Source: Sphingomonas desiccabilis (GTDB lineage: Bacteria; Pseudomonadota; Alphaproteobacteria; Sphingomonadales; Sphingomonadaceae). Taken from it: a DNA stretch of 64,000 nt. The position numbers were made by a program, and so were the translations under genes. The notes below the pieces were generated by a model. That model did no database searches and was not told where the DNA came from. It saw only the letters and a program-made list of their open reading frames with translations. This document shows positions 25,310-36,796 of this stretch, piece by piece; position 1 is the stretch's first letter; every line of letters starts with the position of its first letter. The stretch is from assembly GCF_004135605.1 (NCBI RefSeq), contig NZ_SDPT01000003.1, positions 434,001 to 498,000 on the forward strand. The letters run 5' to 3'.

Positions 25310-26518
25310 TTACTGGTCCACGTTGCCGGCGCCGGCCGGGTTGCCGGTTGCGCCCTGGGTGACGGGAGTGGCGGTTTCGGTCGCGTTGACGGTCGGACCG
25401 TCACCGCCCGTGGGCGGCGTCGCCGTGTCGTCGACGCGGTCGGACGACGGCTGCGCCGGGGCCGCTGCGGACGGCTGGGCAGCGCCCGGCATGGTGCCGC
25501 CCTTGGCGCGGATCCAGGCCGCGAACTCGGCCGGGGGCACCGCATCGATGGCGATGGGCATATAGGCGTGGCGCGCGCCGCACAGTTCGGAGCATTGGCC
25601 GAAATAGACGCCCGGCTCCTTGATGGTGAAGCTGGTCTCGTTCAACCGGCCGGGGATGGCATCGAGCTTCACCCAGAAGGACGGAATGGCCCAGCTGTGG
25701 ATCACGTCGTTGGCGGTGGTGATCAGGCGGATCGGCACGCCGACCGGCAGCACGATGCGGTTGTCGGTGGCGAGCAGGCGCGGGCCGTCGGCATCGGTGC
25801 GATAGCGCTGGCCGGGGGCCACCTGGTCGCGCTCCTTGAGCATGTTGGCCGTGACCGACACGCCGCCGTTGTCCGGATATTCGTAGGTCCAGAACCACTG
25901 GTTGCCGATCGCCTTCAGCGTCACGGCGTTGTCGGGCGCAGGCTTGAACTGGTGGGCGAGCAGCCGGATCGAGGGCACGGCGAACACCGCCAGGATCAGC
26001 ACCGGAACCGCGGTCCACAGGATCTCGATCGTGGTGTTGTGCGAGGTGCGCGACGGATTGGGGTGGGCGGCCGCGCGATAGCGGATCACCACCCACACCA
26101 GCAGCGCGAGCACCAACAGCACGATCAGGGTGATGACCGGCATCAGCAGGTTGTTGTGGAAGCGCGCGGCCTCCTCGCCATTTGGCGTGACCTGGTTCTG
26201 GATGCCGAGCACGCGCGGGCTCGGCTGGCCCTTGTTTTCGGTCGGGCGAAGCTTCGGGCTGCCGTCCGGGTTGAGCGTGGGGTCGGCGACGGCTCCGGCC
26301 GGCTGCGCGGCACCTGCAGTTGCAGGCGGCGTGACGCTGCCGTCGGGCTGAGCTTCTGCGGATCCGGGCGGCGGCGCGCCCACCTGCGGTGCCGCTGCCT
26401 GCGTGCCCGCACTCGGCGGCACGGCGGGCGCCGCCGCATGACCGATCCCCGCCAGTGCCAAGCCGGCACCCAGCAAGACCAGCTTCAGTCCGGAAAGCCC
26501 CAGTCCAGCCATTCGCAT
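25310..26518 (-). CDS. ctaC: cytochrome c oxidase subunit II with long Pro/Ala-rich extensions
   Basis: Electron-entry subunit with the CuA centre. From ATG at 26518 the protein has 402 residues: signal peptide (1-29), a Pro/Ala/Gly linker (about 30-100), two membrane helices (about 127-147 and 163-183), and the cupredoxin domain with QWFWTYEYP, His274, and CuA ligands Cys309, Cys313, His317 and Met320 in GQCSELCGARHAYMPI. Residues about 345-402 form a low-complexity Ala/Pro/Thr tail. Several nearby in-frame starts exist (26554, 26524, 26512) so the exact N-terminus is uncertain. No cytochrome c domain is fused. It is transcribed with ctaD. Confidence 0.94.
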   Translation of the reverse strand: MRMAGLGLSGLKLVLLGAGLALAGIGHAAAPAVPPSAGTQAAAPQVGAPPPGSAEAQPDGSVTPPATAGAAQPAGAVADPTLNPDGSPKLRPTENKGQPSPRVLGIQNQVTPNGEEAARFHNNLLMPVITLIVLLVLALLVWVVIRYRAAAHPNPSRTSHNTTIEILWTAVPVLILAVFAVPSIRLLAHQFKPAPDNAVTLKAIGNQWFWTYEYPDNGGVSVTANMLKERDQVAPGQRYRTDADGPRLLATDNRIVLPVGVPIRLITTANDVIHSWAIPSFWVKLDAIPGRLNETSFTIKEPGVYFGQCSELCGARHAYMPIAIDAVPPAEFAAWIRAKGGTMPGAAQPSAAAPAQPSSDRVDDTATPPTGGDGPTVNATETATPVTQGATGNPAGAGNVDQ

Positions 26519-26683
26519 CCCCATCCACCCGTTTTGTCGCGCGGGCTTGCGCATCCGGAGCCCCCGGAAAAAGGCCCAGTTGAGGGGTATAGGCAGCGTT
26601 TTGCCGTGCCTCAAGCGCGTACCGGCTCTTTTTGCCGCCCCGATTGCCGCGCCGCACGGCTGCGCCTAGAGAGGGCTCCGACC

Positions 26684-27268
26684 ATGACAGACGACGACAT
26701 CCTGGCGGAATTCCGCGCGGCCGAGGCCCTGCTGGAAGGGCATTTCATTCTCTCCTCCGGGCGCCACAGCGCACGCTATCTCCAGTGCGCGCGCGTGCTG
26801 ATGGACCCCCGGCGCGGCGCCCGATTGGCGGACGAACTCGCCGCCCGCCTGCCGAGCGACGTGCGCAGCGCGATCGACGCGGTCGTGTCGCCCGCGATGG
26901 GCGGCGTCATCGCGGGCCACGAGATGGGCCGGTCGCTGGGGCGCCCGGCGATGTTCCTGGAGCGGCCGACCGGCACGTTCGAGCTGCGCCGCGGCTTCCG
27001 CCTCGATCCGGGCACGCGCGTGCTGATGATGGAGGACGTGGTCACCACCGGCCTTTCCTCACGTGAGGCGATCGCGGCGATTCGCGCCGCGGGCGGCCAG
27101 GTTGTTGCTGCTGCGGCACTGGTGGACCGCTCCAACGGTCAGGCGGATCTTGGCGTACCCTTCTATCCGCTCATCCGGCTGGAGGTCCCGAGCTACGAGG
27201 CCGATGCCCTGCCGCCGGAACTGGCCGCGATCCCTGCGATCAAGCCGGGGAGCAGGGCTGCGGCGTGA
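26684..27268 (+). CDS. pyrE: orotate phosphoribosyltransferase
   Basis: Enzyme of de novo pyrimidine synthesis joining orotate to PRPP. The 194 residues contain the PRPP motif [17 protein letters not shown], the [20 protein letters not shown]-terminal block and [25 protein letters not shown] with the flexible-loop region. It heads an operon (pyrE-pdxJ-acpS-lepB-transporter) in which every junction overlaps by four bases. A GAGGG box precedes its ATG. The start is divergent from ctaC, leaving about 165 bases for both promoters. Confidence 0.96.
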   Translation: MTDDDILAEFRAAEALLEGHFILSSGRHSARYLQCARVLMDPRRGARLADELAARLPSDVRSAIDAVVSPAMGGVIAGHEMGRSLGRPAMFLERPTGTFELRRGFRLDPGTRVLMMEDVVTTGLSSREAIAAIRAAGGQVVAAAALVDRSNGQADLGVPFYPLIRLEVPSYEADALPPELAAIPAIKPGSRAAA

Positions 27269-27993
27269 CGGGGTCGATCCGCCTCGGCGTCAACATCGAC
27301 CATGTCGCGACCGTCCGGAACGCGCGCGGCAGCGGCTATCCCGATCCGGTGCGCGCCGCGCTTCTGGCGGCAGAAGCCGGCGCCCAGGGCATCACCGCGC
27401 ATCTGCGCGAGGATCGCCGCCACATCACCGACGCCGACATCGCGCGCCTCTCCGCCGAGCTGCCGGTGCCGCTGAACCTGGAAATGGCCGCGACCGAAGA
27501 GATGCTCGGCATCGCGCTGCGCCATCGTCCCCATGCCGCATGCATCGTCCCCGAGAAGCGCGAGGAACGCACCACCGAAGGCGGGTTGGACGCCGCGGGC
27601 CAGTTCGATCTCCTGGCGCCCATGGTCGCGACGCTGCGGGATGCCGGGATCCGCGTGTCGCTGTTCATCGAGCCCGAGGCGGCGCAGATCGACGCCGCGG
27701 TCCGGCTGGGTGCACCGGTCGTCGAGCTTCACACCGGCCGCTACGCCGAGCTGGACGAGGCCGCCCGCGAAGCGGAGCTCAAGCGGCTCGCCGACGCCGC
27801 GGCGCTGGCCGCCAAGAACGGCATCGAGGTGCATGCCGGCCACGGGCTGACCTTCGACAATGTCGTCCCGATCGCCGCGATCCCCCAGCTACGCGAACTC
27901 AACATCGGGCATTTCCTGATCGGCGAGGCGATCTTCGACGGTCTTGCGCCGGTGGTCGCGCGGATGCGCGCGCTGATGGACGCCGCGCGGTGA
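27265..27993 (+). CDS. pdxJ: pyridoxine 5'-phosphate synthase
   Basis: Enzyme of the DXP-dependent vitamin B6 route that condenses 1-deoxyxylulose 5-phosphate with 3-amino-2-oxopropyl phosphate. The 242-residue TIM barrel begins [18 protein letters not shown] and has the conserved [30 protein letters not shown] and [13 protein letters not shown] blocks carrying catalytic His, Arg and Glu residues. The start is GTG overlapping the pyrE stop, and its own stop overlaps the acpS GTG start. Confidence 0.97.
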   Translation: MTGSIRLGVNIDHVATVRNARGSGYPDPVRAALLAAEAGAQGITAHLREDRRHITDADIARLSAELPVPLNLEMAATEEMLGIALRHRPHAACIVPEKREERTTEGGLDAAGQFDLLAPMVATLRDAGIRVSLFIEPEAAQIDAAVRLGAPVVELHTGRYAELDEAAREAELKRLADAAALAAKNGIEVHAGHGLTFDNVVPIAAIPQLRELNIGHFLIGEAIFDGLAPVVARMRALMDAAR

Positions 27994-28409
27994 TCGTCGG
28001 GCTCGGCTCCGACCTCTGCAACATCGAGCGCATCCAGAATTCGCTCGACCGGTTCGGCGAGCGGTTCATCCAGCGCGTCTTCACCAACGTGGAGCAGGCC
28101 AAGGCCGCACGCCGGCCCTTCACCCGCGCGGGCACCTTCGCCAAGCGCTTCGCCGCCAAGGAGGCGTTCTCCAAGGCGGTCGGCACCGGCTTCAACCGCG
28201 GCGTGTTCATGCGCGACATCGGCGTGGTCAACGCGCCTTCGGGCGCACCGACGCTGGCGCTTTCGGGTGGAGCCAAGGCGGCGCTCGATGCGTTGATCCC
28301 GCCGGGGCACGTCCCCAAGATTCACCTGACGCTCACCGACGACCATCCCTGGGCGCAGGCGTTCGTTATCATCGAGGCGCTGCCCGGCGCCCAGCAGGAA
28401 GTCCGATGA
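27990..28409 (+). CDS. acpS: holo-[acyl-carrier-protein] synthase
   Basis: Transfers 4'-phosphopantetheine from CoA to acyl carrier protein. The 139 residues show the magnesium site [10 protein letters not shown] (Asp and, later, Glu) and [15 protein letters not shown], both diagnostic of the AcpS family. The start is GTG at 27990, giving [11 protein letters not shown]. pdxJ followed by acpS is a widely conserved bacterial order. The stop overlaps the lepB ATG. Confidence 0.96.
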   Translation: MIVGLGSDLCNIERIQNSLDRFGERFIQRVFTNVEQAKAARRPFTRAGTFAKRFAAKEAFSKAVGTGFNRGVFMRDIGVVNAPSGAPTLALSGGAKAALDALIPPGHVPKIHLTLTDDHPWAQAFVIIEALPGAQQEVR

Positions 28410-29275
28410 CCGGAGAGGACCTGGCGCTGCCGTCCGAAACCCACCAGCCGTCCCGAACGACGCGCCGACCCACCGACTGGGGAGCGGAGATCCGCAACCT
28501 GCTAGTGCTGATCCTGGCGGTGCTCGGCTTTCACAGCCTGATCGCCAAGCCTTTCTACATCCCGTCGGAATCGATGATGCCGGGGCTGCTGGTCGGCGAT
28601 CGCCTAGTGGTGACCAAATACCCCTATGGCTATTCGTTCGTCACCCCCGCCTTCCACCTGCTGCCCTTTTTCCACGGCCGGCTGTTCGGCAGCCTGCCCG
28701 AGCGCGGCGACGTCGTGATCGTGACGCCGCCGGGCACCAAGACCGACTATATCAAGCGGGTGATCGGCCTGCCGGGGGACCGGGTGCAGGTGTCGGGCGG
28801 CATGCTCTACCTCAACGGCAAGCCGGTCGAGCGGCGTGCGGTCGGCGACCGGATGATCCCGATCGACGCCAACACCCATTGCCCGGCCTGGCAATATCCG
28901 GGAGCACAGGTGCGGGGTGCTGCGGGGGAAGCATTCTGCCGTCTGCCGATCTATCGCGAGACGCTGCCTAACGGGCGCTCCTATGACACGATCGACGCGG
29001 TACAGGGCTCCATCGGCGACAATTTCGGGCCGATCACCGTACCTGCCGACCATGTCTTCCTGATGGGGGACAATCGCGACAACAGCGCCGACAGCCGCTT
29101 CCCGCTGGCTGAGCAGGGGCTGGGCGGCCCGGTACCCTGGGAGAATATCGGCGGTCGCGCCGAGTTCATCACCTTCTCGCTCGACGGGACGACGAGCCTG
29201 AACCCCTTGACCTGGTGGTCGTCGCTGCGCGGTGGCCGTGCAGGGACCTCGCTGCATCCGGAACGCGCCCAATGA
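28406..29275 (+). CDS. lepB: signal peptidase I
   Basis: Membrane serine protease that removes signal peptides from exported proteins. It has 289 residues: a cytosolic tail of about 30, one membrane helix (31-46), then the periplasmic catalytic domain. The catalytic Ser56 is in [17 protein letters not shown] and the general base Lys117 in [14 protein letters not shown]. Box E is [17 protein letters not shown] cysteine pair around the ANTHCPAW and GEAFCRLP insert may form a disulfide. acpS-lepB is usual in alphaproteobacteria, but rnc and era, which often follow, are absent here. Confidence 0.96.
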   Translation: MTGEDLALPSETHQPSRTTRRPTDWGAEIRNLLVLILAVLGFHSLIAKPFYIPSESMMPGLLVGDRLVVTKYPYGYSFVTPAFHLLPFFHGRLFGSLPERGDVVIVTPPGTKTDYIKRVIGLPGDRVQVSGGMLYLNGKPVERRAVGDRMIPIDANTHCPAWQYPGAQVRGAAGEAFCRLPIYRETLPNGRSYDTIDAVQGSIGDNFGPITVPADHVFLMGDNRDNSADSRFPLAEQGLGGPVPWENIGGRAEFITFSLDGTTSLNPLTWWSSLRGGRAGTSLHPERAQ

Positions 29276-30375
29276 GCAAGTACGAGCGGGTGGAGGTCGA
29301 GCGCGCGCCCGGCCCGAACGAACTGCGCGATCCGCTGGTGCGGGCGGAGCTGCGCCGCGCCTCCGTCTGGTTCGGCCTGGCGATCGCCGCCGGCCTGGTG
29401 GTGCTGCTGATCCAGCCGCTGCTCATCATCTTCGGCGGGCTGGTGTTCGCCGCAATGCTGGACGGCGGCGTGCGGCTGCTCGGGCGGGTGCTGCCGATCG
29501 GGCGCGGGCTGCGGCTGATGATCGTCGTGCTGCTGGCCCTCGCCTTCATTCTCGGCACCTTCTATCTCACCGGCGTGCAGATCGCTGCCCAGGCGGAGCA
29601 GTTGCGCTCCACGCTGGAGGTTCAGGGTAATCGCCTGATCGCCTGGGCCAACGGCATGGGGCTGATGCCCGGGCGCGCGGACCTGAGCGGACTCGCGCAA
29701 CAGGCGATGGGATCCGTCGGACGGCTCACCTCCGCGGTGGGCACGGTGTTCGGCGCGTTCACCAGCCTGTTCATGATCATGGTCATCGGGCTGTTCGTGG
29801 CGATGGAGCCGCGCATCTACGACCGCGGCCTTCAGTGGATGGTGCCGGTCGGCAATCGTGCCGAGTTCGCCGTCACCATCAATCGCATGGCCACGACCAT
29901 GCGCCGGCTGCTGGCGGGCCGGCTGGCCGGAATGCTGTTCGAAGGCGCGCTCACCTGGTTGCTGCTGTGGATCGCGGGCGTGCCGATGGCGCTGCTGCTG
30001 GGCATCATCACGGGCTTGCTCGCCTTCATCCCCAACATCGGCGCGTTCATCAGCGGTGTGCTGATGGTTGCGGTGGGTTTCAGCGCCGGGGTCGACACCG
30101 GGCTGTGGGCGATCGTGATCTATTTCGTGGTGCAGACCTTTGACGGCTATGTGCTGCTGCCGATCGTGGCCCGCCGCACGGTAGACCTGCCCCCGGCGCT
30201 CACGCTGTCGTCCCAGATCCTGGCATCGACGCTGTTCGGCATCCTGGGTCTGGCACTAGCCGATCCGATGGTGGCGATGATCAAGGTTGCGCTGGAGCGC
30301 GAGTCGGAGCGCGCCGCCAACGCGGGCGTCCGGATGAACGACGAGGACGAAGACGAAGCGCCAGCACGGGCTTGA
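29272..30375 (+). CDS. AI-2E family transporter
   Basis: Inner membrane protein of 367 residues with the AI-2E/PerM/TqsA family layout: paired helices near the N-terminus (about 33-75), an amphipathic soluble middle (about 80-160), then hydrophobic helices with the family blocks GMLFEGALTWLLLWIAGVPMALLLG, GLLAFIPNIGAFISGVL and FDGYVLLPIVARRTVDLPPALTL. Family members export small molecules or ions (autoinducer-2, Na+/H+), and the substrate here is unknown. The ATG overlaps the lepB stop, so it is the last gene of the operon. A short acidic C-terminus (DEDEDEA) is present. Confidence 0.9.
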   Translation: MSKYERVEVERAPGPNELRDPLVRAELRRASVWFGLAIAAGLVVLLIQPLLIIFGGLVFAAMLDGGVRLLGRVLPIGRGLRLMIVVLLALAFILGTFYLTGVQIAAQAEQLRSTLEVQGNRLIAWANGMGLMPGRADLSGLAQQAMGSVGRLTSAVGTVFGAFTSLFMIMVIGLFVAMEPRIYDRGLQWMVPVGNRAEFAVTINRMATTMRRLLAGRLAGMLFEGALTWLLLWIAGVPMALLLGIITGLLAFIPNIGAFISGVLMVAVGFSAGVDTGLWAIVIYFVVQTFDGYVLLPIVARRTVDLPPALTLSSQILASTLFGILGLALADPMVAMIKVALERESERAANAGVRMNDEDEDEAPARA

Positions 30376-30385
30376 GGCTAAAAAA

Positions 30386-30410
30386 GGGGAGGCGACGGAT
30401 GCGCCTCCCC
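30386..30410. terminator. terminator between the transporter and the M49-like gene
   Basis: A perfect 9-base-pair stem (ggggaggcg / cgcctcccc) with a 7-base loop lies between convergent stops. A run of six A bases on its left side becomes a U-tract for minus-strand transcripts, so it best serves the M49-like peptidase transcript. On the plus strand the A run lies before the stem, so it may also act weakly for the lepB operon. Confidence 0.8.
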
Positions 30411-30416
30411 ATCCGG

Positions 30417-32108
<1,692 letters not shown>

Positions 32109-32140
32109 AACAAACAACCTTGGTGGTGGAGTCCAGGAGA

Positions 32141-34747
32141 TCAGGCGGCGAGGCTCTTGCTCACCTGCTCGAGCATGTCCTTGGACAAACCCGGCGAGGC
32201 GAGGATTTGCTCCAGCGCGGCGCGCATCGCCTGCTGCCGGGCAGGATCGAAGCGGCGCCAGCGGCCGAGCGGCGGCATCATCTTGGCCGCGGTCTGCGGG
32301 TTCAGCCGATCGAGCGCGATCAGCTGCTGCACGAAGAAGCGGTAGCCGCGGCCGTCGGCTGCATGGAAGGCGCGCTGGTTGACCCCGAACGCGCCGACCA
32401 GCGCGCGCGCCCGGTTCGGGTTGGCCAGGGTGAAGTCGCGGTGGCCGGCAAGCTCCACCACCCGTTCGGGCGTATCGTCGCGGGTCGACAGCGCCTGGGT
32501 CGAGAACCACTTGTCCAGCACCAGCGGATTGTCCCGGTAGCGATTGTAGAAGATGTCGAGCGCGGCGACCCGCTGGTCCCAGGGACCGTTCACCAGCGTC
32601 ATCAGCGCGCCCTGGCGGTCGGTCATGTTGTCGGCATGCTCGAACTGGGCGAAGGCGAGCTCGCCGATGTCGGGGGCACCCGAGGCGGCGAGATAGCCGA
32701 GCGCGACCGTCTTCAGGCGGCGCTTTCCCTTGGCCTCCGGCGAATATTCGAACGCACCGCCGCGCGTATCCTCATAAGCTTGGCGCCAGTCGCGTTCGAG
32801 GGCGCGGCCGATGTCGCGGCGCAGGGCTTCCCGCGCGCGGAAGATTGCGTCCGGGTCCACGATCGGGAGCTGGTCGCCGATGAAGTTGTCGGAAGGGAGC
32901 AGCACCGCCTCTGCGACGAAGGCGCGGTCGAGCTCCGGGTTGCGCAGCGTCTCGCGCACGGCATCCACCACCGCGCCGTGGTCGCCGCGCCCGCTCGCCA
33001 CCGACGCGACCAGCGTGTCCAGCATCAGCTGCTGCATCGCCTCATAGCGGGCGAAGGGATCGTCGTCGTGGGCGGAAAGGAAGGCGAGGTCTGCAGGCGT
33101 TCGGTTGGTATCGACGATCACCGGCGCGGAAAAGCCGCGGTTGATCGACAGCACCGGCCGCTCGGTGACCGCCTCGAAGCGCAGCGTCGCCTCCGCGTCG
33201 GACAGCAACACCAGCTGTTCGTCGCCCAGCGGCCGGCCGGTGTTGCCGCCGAACAGCCGCAGCTTGAGCGGCAGCACCATCGGCTGCTTGTCCGGCTGGC
33301 CGGGGGTGGGTGGAACCATCTGCGCGAGGTGCAGCGTCGCGGTGCCGCCGCCCGGCTCGTGTTCCAGCGTGGCGGTGACCCGCGGCGTCCCGGCCTGCGC
33401 ATACCAGAGGCGGAATTGCGCGAGGTCCACCCCGTTCGCCTCCTCCATGGAGGCGACGAAGTCCTCGCAGGTGGCGGCCGTGCCGTCGAAGCGGTCGAAA
33501 TAGAGATCGGTGCCGGCGCGGAACCGCTGCGGCCCCAGCATGGTGTGGAGCATCCGCACCACTTCCGCGCCCTTGTTGTAGATGGTGGCGGTGTAGAAGT
33601 TGGAAATCTCCAGATAGCTGTCCGGGCGGATCGGGTGCGCGAGCGGCCCTGCGTCCTCCGGGAACTGGGCGGCGCGCAAGCTCCGCACGTCCTCGATCCG
33701 CTTTACCGCGGCCGAGCCCTGGTCCGCCGAGAAGCCCTGGTCGCGAAACACGGTGAAGCCTTCCTTCAAGGAAAGCTGGAACCAGTCGCGGCAGGTGACG
33801 CGGTTGCCCGACCAATTGTGGAAATACTCGTGCGCCACGACGGCGGCGACCGCGTCATAGTCGTGGTCGGTCGCGGTGTCCGGATCGGCCAGGATGTAGC
33901 GCGAGTTGAAGATGTTGAGGCCTTTGTTCTCCATCGCGCCGAAATTGAAGTCGTCGACGGCGACGATGTTGAACACGTCCAGGTCGTATTCGCGGCCATA
34001 GACGCGCTCATCCCAGGCCATCGACGTCTTGAGCGCGTCAAGCGCGTGATCGGTCTTCGCGAGGTCCTTTTCCCGCACCCAGATGGCGAGCTGCACCTCC
34101 CGTCCGCTGCCGGTCACGAAGGTGGCGCGGTTGGCGACCAGGTCGCCCGCGACCAGCGCGAAGAGGTAGGAGGGCTTGGGGAAGGGATCGTGCCACTCGG
34201 CCCAGTGGCGGCCGTCTTCCAGGTCACCGTGCGCGATCGGATCGCCGTTCGCGAGCAGCACGGGAAAGCGCGCCTTGTCCGCGGTCATCCGCACCGAATA
34301 GCGCGCGAGCACGTCGGGCCGGTCGGGGAAGAAGGTGATGCGGCGGAAGCCCTCCGCCTCGCACTGGGTGCACAGGTTCCCGCCCGAGGCATAGAGCCCC
34401 ATCAGCTGGGTGTTGCGTTCCGGCGCGATCGCCACTTCGGTGTCGACGACATGGGCGTCGCCGTCGAGGTCGATCACGAGCGCGTCGCCGTCCATGCGCC
34501 AGCGGTCGTTGCTGCTGGCCACCCCGTCGATCCCCACCGACAGCGGCTGGAGCCCGTCGCCGTCGAGGCGCAGCGGCCGGCCGTGGCCGCCGTTGCGCGT
34601 CACGTGCAGCTTCGCGCGCACCACGGTGCGGGCCGGATCGAGGTCGAAGCCGAGCGCGATCTCCGACACCCGCCAATCCGGCGCGCGATAGTCGCTGCGC
34701 AGGATCGGCGCTGGAGGCTGGTCGGGGGAACGGAGTGCGTCGGCCAT
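32141..34747 (-). CDS. pepN: aminopeptidase N (family M1)
   Basis: Cytosolic-type alanyl aminopeptidase of 868 residues, the length of E. coli PepN. The substrate motif GAMEN is at 270-274 and the zinc site HEYFHNW at 306-312, with the second zinc glutamate at 329 (LKEGFTVFRDQ) and a C-terminal superhelix with DNFIGDQ and WFSTQALSTRDDTPERV blocks typical of the PepN subgroup. No signal peptide is present. ATG at 34747 (MADALRSPDQPPAPILRSDY) fits the family; longer versions are non-conserved. It is divergent from the M28 peptidase and upstream of the M49-like gene. Confidence 0.96.
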   Translation of the reverse strand: MADALRSPDQPPAPILRSDYRAPDWRVSEIALGFDLDPARTVVRAKLHVTRNGGHGRPLRLDGDGLQPLSVGIDGVASSNDRWRMDGDALVIDLDGDAHVVDTEVAIAPERNTQLMGLYASGGNLCTQCEAEGFRRITFFPDRPDVLARYSVRMTADKARFPVLLANGDPIAHGDLEDGRHWAEWHDPFPKPSYLFALVAGDLVANRATFVTGSGREVQLAIWVREKDLAKTDHALDALKTSMAWDERVYGREYDLDVFNIVAVDDFNFGAMENKGLNIFNSRYILADPDTATDHDYDAVAAVVAHEYFHNWSGNRVTCRDWFQLSLKEGFTVFRDQGFSADQGSAAVKRIEDVRSLRAAQFPEDAGPLAHPIRPDSYLEISNFYTATIYNKGAEVVRMLHTMLGPQRFRAGTDLYFDRFDGTAATCEDFVASMEEANGVDLAQFRLWYAQAGTPRVTATLEHEPGGGTATLHLAQMVPPTPGQPDKQPMVLPLKLRLFGGNTGRPLGDEQLVLLSDAEATLRFEAVTERPVLSINRGFSAPVIVDTNRTPADLAFLSAHDDDPFARYEAMQQLMLDTLVASVASGRGDHGAVVDAVRETLRNPELDRAFVAEAVLLPSDNFIGDQLPIVDPDAIFRAREALRRDIGRALERDWRQAYEDTRGGAFEYSPEAKGKRRLKTVALGYLAASGAPDIGELAFAQFEHADNMTDRQGALMTLVNGPWDQRVAALDIFYNRYRDNPLVLDKWFSTQALSTRDDTPERVVELAGHRDFTLANPNRARALVGAFGVNQRAFHAADGRGYRFFVQQLIALDRLNPQTAAKMMPPLGRWRRFDPARQQAMRAALEQILASPGLSKDMLEQVSKSLAA

Positions 34748-34852
34748 CGGAAAACCCTTGCGGAGCGGTCGGGGCCTGGGTGCGCGCGTGATTGCGTCGC
34801 ACCGCGGCCCGCTGCATAGCCGACCCATATGCCCTCGACGCCAAGGATTCCA

Positions 34853-36607
34853 ATGCTGCGTACCGTCCTGCCGCTCGTCGCCCTCGTCGCCACCGCTCCG
34901 ATCGCATCCCCGGTCCTGGCCCAGAAGGCCAAGCCTGCGCCGGCCGCGCAGCCCGTCGCCGACGTCGCCCAGCGCAATGCGGCGGCGAACGCGCCGCTGC
35001 CCGCGGACCAGGCGGCGATGAAGGCGCATGTGCTGTTCCTCGCCTCCGACGCGATGCGCGGGCGCGAGGCGGGCTCCCCGGAATATGACATCGCCGCCAA
35101 CTACGTGGCCTCGCAATTCTATGCGGCCGGGCTGCGGCCGGCGGGGGACCAGGGCAGCTACCTGCAGAAGGTGCCGCTGCTGAGCTACAAGCCGGCCGAT
35201 AAGGGCGGGGTGGCGATCGGCGGCGAGCCGCTGGTCTTCGGGGAGGACTATATTCCTGCCGGCAATCCCGCGACGCCGCAGCTGGTAGTGGACGCACCGG
35301 TGGTGTTCGTCGGCTACGGCCTGGTCGCGCCGAGCATCGGTCGCGACGATTATTCGGGCGTGGACGTGAAGGGCAAGATCGTGGCCATCGTGCCGGGAAC
35401 GCCCGATGGCCTGAACGGAGAGGAGCGCGCTCACTTCGGCAGCCCTGCCACCAAGGCCGCGATCGCCATGTCCAAGGGCGCGGTGGGGATCGTCACGCTG
35501 GAGACGCCGGAGGCGGCCAAGCAGCGGCCCTTCGCCAAGCTGGCCGAAAGCTGGAACCAGCCTCGCGTCACCTGGGTGAACCGCAACGGGATCGCCAACG
35601 TTCCCGCGCCTTCCACGCCGACGCTGGGCATGCTCAGCCAGGCCGCGACCGCCAAGCTGTTCGCGGGCGCCTCGACCAATTGGGAACAGGCCGCGGCTGC
35701 GCTGAAGGGTCCGGAGCGGTTCGAGCCCGTCGCGTTGCACAAGAACCTGTCCGTGCGGATGAGCACCACCAGCACGCCCTTCACCAGCTACAATGTCGCG
35801 GGCCTGCTGGTCGGGAGCGATCCGCAGGTCGGGGGCGAAGTGGTGGTGCTGACCGCGCACCTCGACCATGTCGGCGTCGGCACCGCGGTGAAGGGCGACA
35901 GCATCTATAACGGCGCGATGGACAATGCCGTCGGCGTGGCCTCGCTGATCGAGGAGGCGAAGCGGTTCCAGACCTCCGGGCAGCCGCCGCGTCGCAGCGT
36001 GCTGTTCCTCGCCGTCACCGCGGAGGAGAAGGGGCTGGTCGGTTCCGATTATTTCGCGAACAATCCGACCCTCGCGAAGTCCGCGCTGGTGGCCAACGTC
36101 AACCTCGACATGCCGATCATCACCTACAAGTTCACCGACGTGATCGCGTTCGGGGCGGATCGTTCGACGCTTGGCCCGATCGTGCGGCGGGCGGCGGCGC
36201 AGGCGGGGGCGAGCTTCTCACCAGATCCCATGCCGGAGCAGGGCCTGTTCGTGCGCTCCGACCATTATCGCTTCGTGCAGCAGGGCATCCCCTCGGTCTT
36301 CCTGTGGCCGGGCGAGGCCGGCGCGGGCAAGGCTGCGGTCGAGAAGTTCTTTGCCGAGCATTACCACCAGCCCTCCGACGAAGTGGTGCAGGATCCCGCG
36401 ATCGACTGGGAATCCGGCGCCCGGTTCATCAAGGTGAACTACCAGATCGCCCGCGACATCGCCGATGCGCCCGAACGGCCGGTCTGGAACCGGGGCGACT
36501 TCTTCGGGACGCTTTACGGCGGCATCGGCGCGGTGGAGCCCGTCGAGGCGCCCAAGGAAGATGCTCCCAAAGGACGCACTAACCTGCGACAATCGGTTAC
36601 AAAGTAG
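34853..36607 (+). CDS. secreted M28 family metallopeptidase
   Basis: Di-zinc exopeptidase of 584 residues. ATG at 34853 is chosen for its AAGGA box (34843-34847) and because it starts the signal peptide directly (cleavage near VLAQ, residue 24); ATG at 34829 has no such box. A PA-type insert (about 130-240, YIPAGNPATPQLVVDAPVVFVGYGL) precedes the M28 core: VVVLTAHLDHVGVG, NGAMDNAVGVASLIEEAKRF, LAVTAEEKGLVGSDYFANNP, ANVNLDMP and RSDHYRFVQQGIPSVFLWPG contain the zinc ligands His, Asp, Glu, Asp and His. A likely aminopeptidase or carboxypeptidase of the periplasm. Confidence 0.92.
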   Translation: MLRTVLPLVALVATAPIASPVLAQKAKPAPAAQPVADVAQRNAAANAPLPADQAAMKAHVLFLASDAMRGREAGSPEYDIAANYVASQFYAAGLRPAGDQGSYLQKVPLLSYKPADKGGVAIGGEPLVFGEDYIPAGNPATPQLVVDAPVVFVGYGLVAPSIGRDDYSGVDVKGKIVAIVPGTPDGLNGEERAHFGSPATKAAIAMSKGAVGIVTLETPEAAKQRPFAKLAESWNQPRVTWVNRNGIANVPAPSTPTLGMLSQAATAKLFAGASTNWEQAAAALKGPERFEPVALHKNLSVRMSTTSTPFTSYNVAGLLVGSDPQVGGEVVVLTAHLDHVGVGTAVKGDSIYNGAMDNAVGVASLIEEAKRFQTSGQPPRRSVLFLAVTAEEKGLVGSDYFANNPTLAKSALVANVNLDMPIITYKFTDVIAFGADRSTLGPIVRRAAAQAGASFSPDPMPEQGLFVRSDHYRFVQQGIPSVFLWPGEAGAGKAAVEKFFAEHYHQPSDEVVQDPAIDWESGARFIKVNYQIARDIADAPERPVWNRGDFFGTLYGGIGAVEPVEAPKEDAPKGRTNLRQSVTK

Positions 36608-36612
36608 CGATT

Positions 36613-36632
36613 GCCAGCCCGCCGAGGCGGGG
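36613..36632 (+). terminator. possible hairpin after the M28 gene
   Basis: The sequence agcccgcc gag gcgggggct can form an 8-pair stem with one bulged G a few bases after the M28 stop. The following bases are aacaagg, not a T run, so it is a weak terminator candidate. The remaining gap up to the RND operon holds no recognisable gene. Confidence 0.35.
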
Positions 36633-36796
36633 GCTAACAAGGCGCCCGTCCCTGCCCAGCGCCTCGGCGGACGGCCAGCGATGCCCAGAGCGCTAGCTCC
36701 GGGTTTGCGTCCGGCTGCTCCGTGCGGGGCCGCCCGTATCCCCGGCGCGTAGCCGCGGCCCTGGCCGTGGTGGCGTGCAACGACCAGGCTTTCGCT

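Noticed and set aside
24314..27268. 984-codon open frame on the plus strand covering ctaD and ctaC
   Set aside because: It is the antisense shadow of the cox genes in G+C-rich DNA; only its end (pyrE from 26684) is a real gene.
34748..35869. N-terminal extension of PepN in the long minus-strand frame
   Set aside because: The extra 374 residues are antisense to the M28 gene and show no conservation; MADALRSP at 34747 is the true start.
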